DNA of 6,626 nucleotides. It comes from Gammaproteobacteria bacterium. GTDB taxonomy: Bacteria > Pseudomonadota > Gammaproteobacteria > Pseudomonadales > Pseudomonadaceae. The notes under the pieces are model-generated. The model had not been told where the DNA came from and did no database searches. It worked only from the letters and a program-made list of their open reading frames with translations. Position 1 is the first letter of the stretch, and every line of letters begins with the position of its first letter. Where the stretch lies: assembly GCA_012800475.1 (NCBI GenBank), contig JAAZJF010000073.1, positions 1-6,626 on the forward strand, given 5' to 3'. Of this stretch, positions 1-6,497 are shown piece after piece. A program made the position numbers and the translations under genes.

Positions 1-927
1 TACGGTCGTGTATACGCTTGGGATCAAGTGAACGCGCCGATGATTCGCCATTGGTGTGAAATCATGGGTGTTGATAACCCCTTGTACACCGATCCTGCAT
101 TTGCCCGTGAGGCTGGCTTTGACGATATTGTTGCGCCGCCAGCGATGCTCCAAGTGTGGTGCATGGGTGGGTTGGATAATGAAAATTATGCACCGGGCTC
201 AACCGATGAAAACTCCTTTGAGGTGTTGAAGGTCATTGAAGGTTATGGCTACCCAGCTGTCGTGGCGGTGAATACTGAGTTGAGCTTTGAGCGTCATGTG
301 ACCTTGGGCGAAACCTTGTATTACACCAGTCATGTGGATTCCATCAGTGAAGAAAAAACCACAGGTTTGGGTACCGGCTTTTTCGTCACTTTGGCGATGC
401 CGTTCTACTCGAAAAGTGACAGCGGTACCGATGAGAAAGTCGGTGAGCTGATGTTCCGTGTCTTCAAGTTTAAGCCTGCGCATGCTGCTAAGCCTGAAGA
501 AAAAGCGGTCAAAAAAGATGATAAGCCAGCACGTATGCGCCCATTGCCGGGCGTCAGTGACGATACACGCTTCTTCTGGGAAGGCTGTGAGCAGAAGAAG
601 TTGTTAATTCAACGCTGCACCAGTTGCCAGACTTTGCGTCATCCACCAGCGCCTGTGTGCATTGAATGCCACAGTTTTGACTGGGATACGGTTGAAGCCA
701 GCGGCAAAGCAAAACTCTACTCTTTTGTTGTGATGCATTACCCCGAAGTTGCACCCTTTGATCACCCCAATCCGATTGGTCTGATTGAGCTCGAAGAAGG
801 TGTGCGTTTGATCGCAGGTCTGGTGGGTGTTGATCCAAAGAATCTTGAAATTGGCCAGAAGCTGCAGGTTGAGTTCAATCGTTTTGATGACCGACAAACC
901 TTGCCACAGTTTCGACCTGTCGCTTAA
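1..927 (+). CDS. chsH2: ChsH2-like steroid enoyl-CoA hydratase subunit with C-terminal DUF35 domain (5' partial)
   Basis: This is the larger subunit of a heteromeric MaoC-type hydratase acting on the steroid C3 side-chain enoyl-CoA, and its DUF35 domain is the expected partner of the aldolase encoded downstream. The reading frame is open from base 1, so the gene starts before the window; the GTG at 28 and the ATG at 40 are internal. Residues are numbered from the first visible codon. Residues 1 to about 157 form a hot-dog domain with a degenerate hydratase motif: G23-V-D-N-P-L-Y29 stands where active MaoC proteins have GDxNPLH, so V24 and Y29 replace the catalytic Asp and His. A charged linker (about 160-181) follows. 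The DUF35 part begins at F191-F-W193 and carries a zinc ribbon (C206, C209, C220, C223), then an OB-fold-like segment to the stop. The fusion architecture matches mycobacterial ChsH2. Family assignment is strong; exact substrate is inferred from the neighbours. Confidence 0.9.
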   Translation, partial: YGRVYAWDQVNAPMIRHWCEIMGVDNPLYTDPAFAREAGFDDIVAPPAMLQVWCMGGLDNENYAPGSTDENSFEVLKVIEGYGYPAVVAVNTELSFERHVTLGETLYYTSHVDSISEEKTTGLGTGFFVTLAMPFYSKSDSGTDEKVGELMFRVFKFKPAHAAKPEEKAVKKDDKPARMRPLPGVSDDTRFFWEGCEQKKLLIQRCTSCQTLRHPPAPVCIECHSFDWDTVEASGKAKLYSFVVMHYPEVAPFDHPNPIGLIELEEGVRLIAGLVGVDPKNLEIGQKLQVEFNRFDDRQTLPQFRPVA

Positions 928-930
928 TTA

Positions 931-936
931 AGGGGG
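931..936 (+). promoter_or_regulatory. ribosome binding site of the ChsE1-like gene
   Basis: AGGGGG lies 4 bases before the ATG at 941, in the 13-base gap after the chsH2-like stop. It supports the 941 start and operonic expression. The purine run is a good SD match but sits slightly closer to the start than usual. Confidence 0.6.
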
Positions 937-940
937 CTCT

Positions 941-2077
941 ATGGATTTTTCATTAAGTGAAGACCAGCGCGCGATTGCGCAAATGGCCGATGGCTTGTTC
1001 CGCGACAATTGCTCCGATGAGCAGATGCGCGATTATGACCTAGCGGCAAAGCCATTTATGGATGATGTGTGGCAAACCTGTATTGAAACGGGTCTGCATG
1101 CACTGGCTATTCCTGAAGAGTTTGGTGGCAGTGGCTTAGGCATGACTGAGCTGTTTTGCGTGCTGCAAGCGCAAGGCGCAAGTTTGGCGCAGGTGCCCAT
1201 TTGGGAGCATCAGTTGGCAGCCAGCTGTTTAGCCCAATTCCATGGCGAGCAGCATCAAGCATTGATTGAGCAAGCTGCCAGCGCTGAGAAGCTGTTAGCC
1301 GTTGCTGCAACCAGCCTAAACAGTAGCTTAGGCGTTGATTTACAACTCACAGCAACCGATGCAGGCTTCACTTTGCAGGGGCAGATCGGTGCTGTTGCTT
1401 ATGCTGCACAGGCGGATCATTTGCTGGTGCTGGCGCAAGCCGGTAATGAGCTGCGTTTGGTGCTGCTCAACCCACAAGCACAAGGTGTGACGTTAGTTGA
1501 GGGTGTGGCCAACAATGGTGTGGCCGTGGCTGATGTGCAGTGCGAGCAGGTCAATATCAGTGCGAGCGATGTGCTGCCTGCTGAGGCCGCGCAGTGGTTA
1601 GAGCAGCGCGTGATTGCTGCCTTGTCTTCATTGCAGTTGGGTGTGAGCGCTGAACAAATCGCGCGTACGTCTGAGTACCTCAAAGAGCGTGAGCAGTTTG
1701 GACGTGCCATTGGTACCTTCCAAGCTGTGCAAATGACCATGGCCGATTGCCATATTGCTGTTGAAGCTTTACGCAGCACGCTCTATCAATTGCTCTATCG
1801 TCTCGATGCGGGCCTAGAAAGCACGCCAGAGGCGTTGGCAACACAGCATTTAAGTTGTGAGGCAGCGCATTTAGTGGGGCACAAAACCCAGCACGTACAC
1901 GGTGGCGTGGGTGTGGATTTAACGTATCCAATTCACCGCTTCTTGTACTGGAGCCGTCACCTGTCAATGGTTTTAGGAAGCGCATCAGGCAGCCTTGAGC
2001 GCCTGGGTAACTGGTTAGCCAACAACGATAAATTGGGATGGAAATATGACCTTGAAGAAAACCAAATCAATCGCTGA
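941..2077 (+). CDS. chsE1: ChsE1/FadE28-like acyl-CoA dehydrogenase subunit lacking the catalytic glutamate
   Basis: This 378-residue acyl-CoA dehydrogenase-fold protein is the likely non-catalytic half of an alpha2beta2 steroid side-chain dehydrogenase. The N-terminal helical domain contains PEEFGGSGLG (58-67). The middle beta domain (about 115-215) is degenerate: it lacks the YxEPxAGSD and W-T/S flavin motifs seen in the 3674-4840 protein. The C-terminal domain keeps cofactor-binding motifs: R250-E-Q-F-G254 and Q317-H-V-H-G-G-V-G324. Counting back ungapped from the QFG motif against isovaleryl-CoA dehydrogenase (from memory), its catalytic Glu position falls on V224, and no YEGT-type Glu is present near the C terminus. 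Known ChsE1-ChsE2 and ChsE4-ChsE5 enzymes combine one catalytic and one non-catalytic subunit. The last 32 bases overlap the chsH1-like gene, suggesting translational coupling. The ChsE1 rather than ChsE5 or Scd-type label rests on context. Confidence 0.85.
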   Translation: MDFSLSEDQRAIAQMADGLFRDNCSDEQMRDYDLAAKPFMDDVWQTCIETGLHALAIPEEFGGSGLGMTELFCVLQAQGASLAQVPIWEHQLAASCLAQFHGEQHQALIEQAASAEKLLAVAATSLNSSLGVDLQLTATDAGFTLQGQIGAVAYAAQADHLLVLAQAGNELRLVLLNPQAQGVTLVEGVANNGVAVADVQCEQVNISASDVLPAEAAQWLEQRVIAALSSLQLGVSAEQIARTSEYLKEREQFGRAIGTFQAVQMTMADCHIAVEALRSTLYQLLYRLDAGLESTPEALATQHLSCEAAHLVGHKTQHVHGGVGVDLTYPIHRFLYWSRHLSMVLGSASGSLERLGNWLANNDKLGWKYDLEENQINR

Positions 2078-2465
2078 GGTTAAGGTTGGCGATCAGCTAC
2101 CAGAGCTTAGTATTGCGATCACAGTGACCCTGATTAACGGTGGTGCGATTGCCACTCGTGATTATTTTCCAGGGCACCACGATAAAGAAGCGGCGCAAGC
2201 TTTAGGTTCACCGCACATTTTTATGAATATCCTCACCACCAATGGTTTGGTGCAGCGGTTTATCGAAGATTGGGCCGGTCCTTTAGCCACATTTAAAAGT
2301 CAGAAAATTAAGCTGGGTGCGCCCAACTATCCTGGCGACACGATGGTCTTTACAGGTGAAGTCACAGAGCGCGACGAAGCGACAAACTCAGTGACGGTCA
2401 GCTTTAAAGGTAAAAATTCAATGGGTAATCACGTTGCCGGTACGGTTGCTGTGGTACTGCCTTGA
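2046..2465 (+). CDS. chsH1: ChsH1-like MaoC enoyl-CoA hydratase subunit (catalytic)
   Basis: This 139-residue single hot-dog protein is the small, catalytic subunit of the side-chain hydratase. With the ChsH2-like protein it would hydrate the Delta17(20) enoyl-CoA to the 17-hydroxy thioester. The motif T37-R-D39-Y-F-P-G-H44-H-D carries the Asp and His at the five-residue spacing reported for ChsH1 of M. tuberculosis (Asp29, His34). It is followed by a conserved segment with NILTTNGLVQR and DWAG, much like mycobacterial ChsH1 as I recall it. The C-terminal part has the usual hot-dog beta strands (VTVSFKGKNSMGNHV). The ATG at 2046 is the only sensible ATG start: the domain begins at about residue 12, and a weak SD (GGGA, 2035-2038) lies 7 bases upstream. 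The start is inside the preceding gene, a 32-base overlap in another frame. Confidence 0.9.
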   Translation: MTLKKTKSIAEVKVGDQLPELSIAITVTLINGGAIATRDYFPGHHDKEAAQALGSPHIFMNILTTNGLVQRFIEDWAGPLATFKSQKIKLGAPNYPGDTMVFTGEVTERDEATNSVTVSFKGKNSMGNHVAGTVAVVLP

Positions 2466-2484
2466 GCATTGGGAGATTTGAGAA

Positions 2485-3663
2485 ATGAGTGATTCTTTCC
2501 TGTCGGGTAAAGCGGCTATCGTTGGACTTGGCGCTACAGAATTTTCCAAAAACTCAGGCCGTACTGAGCTGAGACTGGCCATGGAAGCCACGCTTGCAGC
2601 CTTAGCGGATGCGGGTATTGATCCCTCTGAAGTGGATGGTTTTAGCAGCTACTCGGTTGATAAAGTACCTGAGTATGAGATTGCGCGCTTGCTGGGTTGT
2701 AAGGACGTTAAGTTCTTCTCGCAAGTGCCACATGGTGGTGGTGCAGCCTGTGCGCCTGTGATGCATGCGGCTATGGCTGTGGCGACGGGTGTGGCAAAAA
2801 CCGTTGTGGTCTATCGCGCCATGAACGAGCGTTCCTGGTACCGTTTTGGTACGGGTGACTATGGTTTTGGTGCGACGCCAATTTTTGAAAACGTCAACTA
2901 CGGCTGGTATATGCCGCATGGCTTCCATACCCCTGCTGCATGGGTGGGTATGTTTGCGCAGCGTTATATGCATGAGCATGGCGCAACCTCAGAAGACTTT
3001 GGTCGCATCGCTGTAGCGGCACGTGACTTTGCCGCAACCAACCCTGCTGCGTTTTTCTATGAAAAACCCATCACCCTAGAAGATCATCAGAACTCACGTT
3101 GGATTTGTGAGCCCTTACACCTGCTCGATTGCTGCCAAGAGTCCGATGGTGCAGTGGCGATGGTGATTACTTCAGTGGATCGCGCGCGTGATTTACAACA
3201 AAAGCCTGTGATCATCAAAGGTGCGTCACAAGGTATCTCGCACGGTCAGCAAAGTATGACGTCGTTTTACCGTGATGATATTACTGGCTTACCTGAAATG
3301 GGTGTGGTCGCTAAGGAAATCTATCGTCAATCAGGCCTAGGCCCAGATGCAATTCAGACCGCGGTCATTTATGACCACTTCACACCTTTTGTATTGCCAC
3401 AGCTGGAAGAGTTTGGTTTTGCAGAGCGCGGCGAAGCGAAAGAGTTTATCCGTGCTGGACACCATGCGCGCGGCGGACGTTTGCCAATCAATACCCACGG
3501 TGGACAATTGGGCGAAGCCTATATCCATGGTATGAACGGTGTTGCTGAAGGTGTGCGTCAGGTGCGTGGGCAAGCGGTTAACCAGGTCGATAATGTTGAA
3601 AACGTGGTTGTGACAGCCGGTACCGGTGTACCCACCAGTGGCCTTATTTTAGGCGTAGCGTAA
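2485..3663 (+). CDS. ltp2: Ltp2-like steroid side-chain-cleaving aldolase (thiolase superfamily)
   Basis: This 392-residue protein resembles the lipid-transfer/SCP2-thiolase group and is called as the retro-aldolase that splits 17-hydroxy-3-oxo-pregnene-20-carboxyl-CoA into a 17-ketosteroid (androstenedione type) and propionyl-CoA. Known Ltp2 works only in complex with the DUF35 domain of ChsH2, which is present in this operon. The two tyrosines reported as catalytic in Ltp2 of Thermomonospora curvata (Tyr294, Tyr344) have clear counterparts at Y296 (IYDHFTPF) and Y346 (GEAYIHG), with the same 50-residue spacing. A thiolase-like N-terminal half includes G-G-G-A-A-C89, and the C-terminal half includes N336-T-H-G-G340. 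The length is typical. The gene starts 19 bases after the chsH1-like stop, with GGGAG (2471-2475) as a probable SD. The related bile-acid aldolases of Pseudomonas (Sal1 type) act on a C5 side chain and cannot be excluded by eye. Confidence 0.9.
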   Translation: MSDSFLSGKAAIVGLGATEFSKNSGRTELRLAMEATLAALADAGIDPSEVDGFSSYSVDKVPEYEIARLLGCKDVKFFSQVPHGGGAACAPVMHAAMAVATGVAKTVVVYRAMNERSWYRFGTGDYGFGATPIFENVNYGWYMPHGFHTPAAWVGMFAQRYMHEHGATSEDFGRIAVAARDFAATNPAAFFYEKPITLEDHQNSRWICEPLHLLDCCQESDGAVAMVITSVDRARDLQQKPVIIKGASQGISHGQQSMTSFYRDDITGLPEMGVVAKEIYRQSGLGPDAIQTAVIYDHFTPFVLPQLEEFGFAERGEAKEFIRAGHHARGGRLPINTHGGQLGEAYIHGMNGVAEGVRQVRGQAVNQVDNVENVVVTAGTGVPTSGLILGVA

Positions 3664-3667
3664 GGAG
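3662..3667 (+). promoter_or_regulatory. ribosome binding site overlapping the ltp2-like stop codon
   Basis: AAGGAG shares its first two bases with the TAA stop at 3661-3663 and ends 6 bases before the ATG at 3674. It is the strongest SD in the operon and fixes the start of the ChsE2-like gene. The layout favours re-initiation by ribosomes finishing the aldolase gene. Confidence 0.75.
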
Positions 3668-3673
3668 CGAACT

Positions 3674-4840
3674 ATGTTTGTTGATTTAACCGACGAGCAG
3701 CGGGCGCTGCGAATAAAAGTACGCGACTATTTTACTCATCTGATGACGCCTGAATTGCGCAATGAGTTGCGTGGTTCTGAGGGTGGTGATCAGTTTCGCA
3801 AAATCGTTAAGCAAATGGGTGAAGACGGCTGGTTGGCTGTGGGCTGGCCTAAAGAGTACGGCGGGCAGGGTTATGGTCCGACTGAGCAATTGATTTTCTT
3901 TGAAGAAGCCAATATTGCCGGTGCGCCATTGCCTTTTGTGACGATCAGTACCGTAGGCCCTGCGTTAATGAGCTACGGCACCGATCTGCAAAAAGAAAAG
4001 TTTCTGGGCGGTATTGCCAGTGGCGATATTCATTTTGCGATTGGTTACTCTGAGCCCAGTGCGGGCAGTGATTTAGCCGTACTGAAAACCTCAGCTAAAG
4101 TTGAAGAAGACCATTTTGTTGTCAATGGCAACAAAATGTGGACTTCAGGTGCCGATGGCGCGGACTACATTTGGTTGGCGGCACGTACCAATCCAGAAGA
4201 AGCCCGTCACAAAGGTATCTCGATTCTGATCGTTGACACCAAAACTGAAGGCTTCTCCCAGACTGTCATCCCAACCACCAGTAACAACACCGCTGCGTCC
4301 TATTACGACAACGTGGTGGTGCCTAAAGATATGTTGGTGGGTGAGCTGAACAAAGGTTGGCAGCTGATCACAGCGCAGTTGAACCATGAGCGTTTAGGCT
4401 TAGGTTCATGGGCTGACCGTGTGGTGGGTATGTACCGTAAAGTCTATTTGTGGGCTAAAGCCGAAGACGAAAGCGGTAAACGTGCCACAGACCATGCTTG
4501 GGTGCGTCGCAACTTAGCGCTGTGCTACACCAAGCTGGAAGCCATGCGCTTAATCAACTTCCGTATTGCTGCTGATTTAGAGCAAGACAAAATGGATGTG
4601 GCTTTAGCGTCCATCACTAAGGTGTACGGCTCTGAGTCAGTGATTGAGATTTTACGCATGCTGACTGAGATTGTGGGCGCCAATGGTTTAGTGCGCAGCG
4701 GTACTGCAGCCGCCTTCTTAATGGGTGAGCTTGAGTACGATGTACGTGCAGCACCGACCTTAACCTTTGGTGGCGGCACCAACGAGATCCAACGTGAGCT
4801 GATCGCTCAATTTGGACTTGGCTTACCCCGTTCGCGTTAG
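3674..4840 (+). CDS. chsE2: ChsE2/FadE29-like acyl-CoA dehydrogenase subunit carrying the catalytic glutamate
   Basis: This 388-residue acyl-CoA dehydrogenase is the likely catalytic half of the steroid side-chain dehydrogenase, pairing with the 941-2077 product. The start MFVDLTDEQR is typical of FadE29 relatives. WPKEYGGQGYG spans 58-68. The flavin motif is Y125-S-E-P-S-A-G-S-D133 and M155-W-T-S158 follows. E239, in LNHER (236-240), corresponds to the helix-G glutamate used by isovaleryl-CoA dehydrogenase and by ChsE4. The alternative C-terminal base is absent: T364-F-G-G-G-T-N-E-I-Q-R374 has Gly where medium-chain enzymes have the YEGT Glu. The RxQFG motif that binds the neighbour's FAD is also missing; the partner protein has it. 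The expected reaction is conversion of 3-oxo-pregnene-20-carboxyl-CoA to the Delta17(20)-enoyl-CoA. It is the last gene before a strong terminator. Confidence 0.9.
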   Translation: MFVDLTDEQRALRIKVRDYFTHLMTPELRNELRGSEGGDQFRKIVKQMGEDGWLAVGWPKEYGGQGYGPTEQLIFFEEANIAGAPLPFVTISTVGPALMSYGTDLQKEKFLGGIASGDIHFAIGYSEPSAGSDLAVLKTSAKVEEDHFVVNGNKMWTSGADGADYIWLAARTNPEEARHKGISILIVDTKTEGFSQTVIPTTSNNTAASYYDNVVVPKDMLVGELNKGWQLITAQLNHERLGLGSWADRVVGMYRKVYLWAKAEDESGKRATDHAWVRRNLALCYTKLEAMRLINFRIAADLEQDKMDVALASITKVYGSESVIEILRMLTEIVGANGLVRSGTAAAFLMGELEYDVRAAPTLTFGGGTNEIQRELIAQFGLGLPRSR

Positions 4841-4867
4841 TGGGGCAGTCATGTTGAAGCGTTAAAT

Positions 4868-4902
4868 AAAAGCCGACCCCTATTGCAGAGGTCGGCTTTT
4901 TT
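4868..4902 (+). terminator. intrinsic terminator of the side-chain operon
   Basis: A perfect 11-bp stem, AAAAGCCGACC (4868-4878) pairing with GGTCGGCTTTT (4890-4900), encloses an 11-base loop and ends in six T residues (4897-4902). It begins 27 bases after the ChsE2-like stop. The A-rich left arm also gives a T-rich tail on the opposite strand, so it could work in both directions, though no minus-strand gene is seen here. Confidence 0.93.
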
Positions 4903-4929
4903 ACTTGGCAATATGTTTATTTTAATAAT
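4900..4929 (+). promoter_or_regulatory. possible promoter for the flavoprotein gene
   Basis: The AT-rich gap between terminator and start codon offers only weak sigma70-like boxes. TTTACT (4900-4905) with TTTAAT (4921-4926) has a short 15-base spacer, and TTTACT with AATAAT (4924-4929) has an 18-base spacer. TTGGCA (4905-4910) is a good -35 but has no matching -10 at 16-18 bases. Any of these would start transcription only a few bases before the ATG. An 8-bp palindrome ATAATTAT (4925-4932) lies here. The call is tentative. Confidence 0.3.
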
Positions 4930-4940
4930 TATAGGCGCAT

Positions 4941-6425
4941 ATGATGAGCAAAGTATTAACCTCAGGACATCCTGTATCCGTAGCTGATGTTCCCCAGTGG
5001 GACATTGTGACTGATGTGGCCATTATTGGTTTTGGTGCGGCGGGCAGTTGCGCTGCGATTGAAGCGCGTAATGCCGGTTCCAGTGTTGATATTTTTGAAG
5101 TGGCCAGTGCGCCCGGTGGCAGTGCCAGTTGGTCGGGTGGTGAAGTTTATGTCGGTGGTAGCGGTGGTACAACAATCCAGCGCAAGCATGGCTTTGAAGA
5201 TAGCACTGAAGATTTACAACGTTATTTAATGATGTCAGGTGGCCCCGCAGCCGACCAAGATCGCGTCACCTTATACGCCAATAACGCCAGCGCGCACTTT
5301 GATTGGTTGGGTGCTCAGGGTGTGCCGTTTAAAGGTACTTATTTACCAGGTAAATGGATTGAGCCAACCACAGATGACACCTTAATCTGGTCAGGTAATG
5401 AAAAGGCGTGGCCGTTTTCTGCGCAAGCCAAGCCTGCACCACGCGGTCATACCGTTGAGTTTACCGGCTGGGGCGGCGGTAAATTGTTTATGGAGAAATT
5501 GTGTGACCAAGCGCTGCAAGTGGGTGCGACAGCGCACTACGATGCCCGTGCTTTATGCTTGATTACTGATCATGACGGCGCTGTGCAAGGTGTGGTAGTG
5601 CGCATTGCAGGTCAGCCGGTTTACGTACAAGCCCGTCAAGGGGTGATTTTATGTGCCGGTGGTTTTATTGGTAACCGCGACATGGTCAAGCGCTACGCCC
5701 CTGAAGCTTTAAAGTGTGAGCAATTAGTCACCGGCGGCAATGATGACGGTTCAGGCATTCGCATGGGTATCAGTGTGGGAGCAACGACGCTGAATATGCA
5801 TGAGTTTTTTGCCACCTTGCCTTTCTTTCCGCCGGCTTCCTTGGTGAAAGGTATTTTTGTCAATGAGCGCGGACAGCGTTTTATTAACGAAGACAGCTAC
5901 CACGGTCGTGTGGCGCACTATGTGTTGCGTCAGCCCAATGGCCGCGCTTGGCTGCTGGTGGATAACGATATTTTTGCACGTCCCGTTATTCAGCCCAATA
6001 TCACCATCGCTGCAGTGGGCGAGACTTGGGAAGAAATCGAAGAAGAGTTGCAATTAGAGCCTGGCTCACTGGTTGCCACCGTCAATGAATTCAACCGCCA
6101 TGCGGCTGAAGGTCAAGATCCGTATTTGCATAAAAGTGATGAGTGGTTACGCCCCTTGCTGTCACCGCCTTTTGCAGCACTGAGTTACTGCAGTGGTGAT
6201 TTTGATGGGCATGCCTTTACCTTGGGTGGCTTAGCGACTTTGCCTACTGGAGAGGTGTTAAACGCCGATGGGCAGGCCATTCAAGGTCTGTATGCAGCAG
6301 GGCGTACGGCCTGTGGTTTACCGCGTTGGGGTGAAGGCTACAGCTCAGGTATGTCATTGGGCGACTCAACATTCTTTGGTCGTCAAGCAGGACTGAGCGT
6401 CGCGGCGAACATTGCCAGAGATTAG
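4941..6425 (+). CDS. FAD-dependent 3-ketosteroid dehydrogenase, Delta4-(5alpha)-type-like
   Basis: This 494-residue flavoprotein of the fumarate reductase/3-ketosteroid dehydrogenase family would insert the C4-C5 double bond into ring-A-saturated 3-ketosteroids. The N-terminal Rossmann FAD motif is G30-F-G-A-A-G35, with E53 at the end of the second strand and PGGSASWSGG (58-67) after it. The cap region lies in the middle, and a second FAD segment near the C terminus is LYAAGR (450-455). Y320 (NEDSY), Y467 and S469 (GYSSG, 466-470) match, with identical 147-residue tyrosine spacing, the Tyr319, Tyr466 and Ser468 reported for the Rhodococcus jostii Delta4-(5alpha)-dehydrogenase. The Delta1-dehydrogenase YPGxG motif is absent. 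A 5beta substrate preference cannot be excluded. Two ATGs stand in tandem; an AGG at 4933-4935 is 5 bases from the first and 8 from the second (4944), which may be the true start. It has no recognisable signal peptide. Confidence 0.82.
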   Translation: MMSKVLTSGHPVSVADVPQWDIVTDVAIIGFGAAGSCAAIEARNAGSSVDIFEVASAPGGSASWSGGEVYVGGSGGTTIQRKHGFEDSTEDLQRYLMMSGGPAADQDRVTLYANNASAHFDWLGAQGVPFKGTYLPGKWIEPTTDDTLIWSGNEKAWPFSAQAKPAPRGHTVEFTGWGGGKLFMEKLCDQALQVGATAHYDARALCLITDHDGAVQGVVVRIAGQPVYVQARQGVILCAGGFIGNRDMVKRYAPEALKCEQLVTGGNDDGSGIRMGISVGATTLNMHEFFATLPFFPPASLVKGIFVNERGQRFINEDSYHGRVAHYVLRQPNGRAWLLVDNDIFARPVIQPNITIAAVGETWEEIEEELQLEPGSLVATVNEFNRHAAEGQDPYLHKSDEWLRPLLSPPFAALSYCSGDFDGHAFTLGGLATLPTGEVLNADGQAIQGLYAAGRTACGLPRWGEGYSSGMSLGDSTFFGRQAGLSVAANIARD

Positions 6426-6487
6426 TCTTAATAGACGATGCTTGTGTGGGCATGTAACCCGATGATGAATAACACTAAGAACAAGAC

Positions 6488-6491
6488 AGGA
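6488..6491 (+). promoter_or_regulatory. ribosome binding site that decides the SDR start
   Basis: AGGA ends 6 bases before the ATG at 6498. The same frame is open further upstream, with ATGs at 6438, 6462 and 6465, but those lack a comparable SD. The product from 6498 begins directly with the usual short-chain dehydrogenase N terminus, so 6498 is preferred. Confidence 0.6.
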
Positions 6492-6497
6492 ACAACC

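Noticed and set aside
28..30. GTG as the start of the first gene
   Set aside because: The frame is open back to base 1 with plausible protein sequence (YGRVYAWDQ), there is no SD before 28, and the hot-dog domain would lose its first strand or helix. The gene is simply cut by the window edge.
1417..1985. Overlapping minus-strand open frames of 100-120 codons inside the ChsE1-like gene
   Set aside because: They are rich in Cys, Ser, Thr and Arg, show no domain-like pattern, and lie opposite a well-supported gene whose codon use explains them.
2602..2979. 125-codon minus-strand open frame opposite the aldolase gene
   Set aside because: The translation is low-complexity in His, Thr and Arg with no recognisable motif, and the plus-strand gene is strongly supported.
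4938..4943. CATATG palindrome over the flavoprotein start as an operator
   Set aside because: Six bases with no extending symmetry on either side is expected by chance in an AT-rich start region.
5014..5229. Plus-strand alternative frame inside the flavoprotein gene
   Set aside because: It is Val/Ala-rich frame-shadow sequence covering the Gly-rich FAD region, with no SD and no family resemblance.
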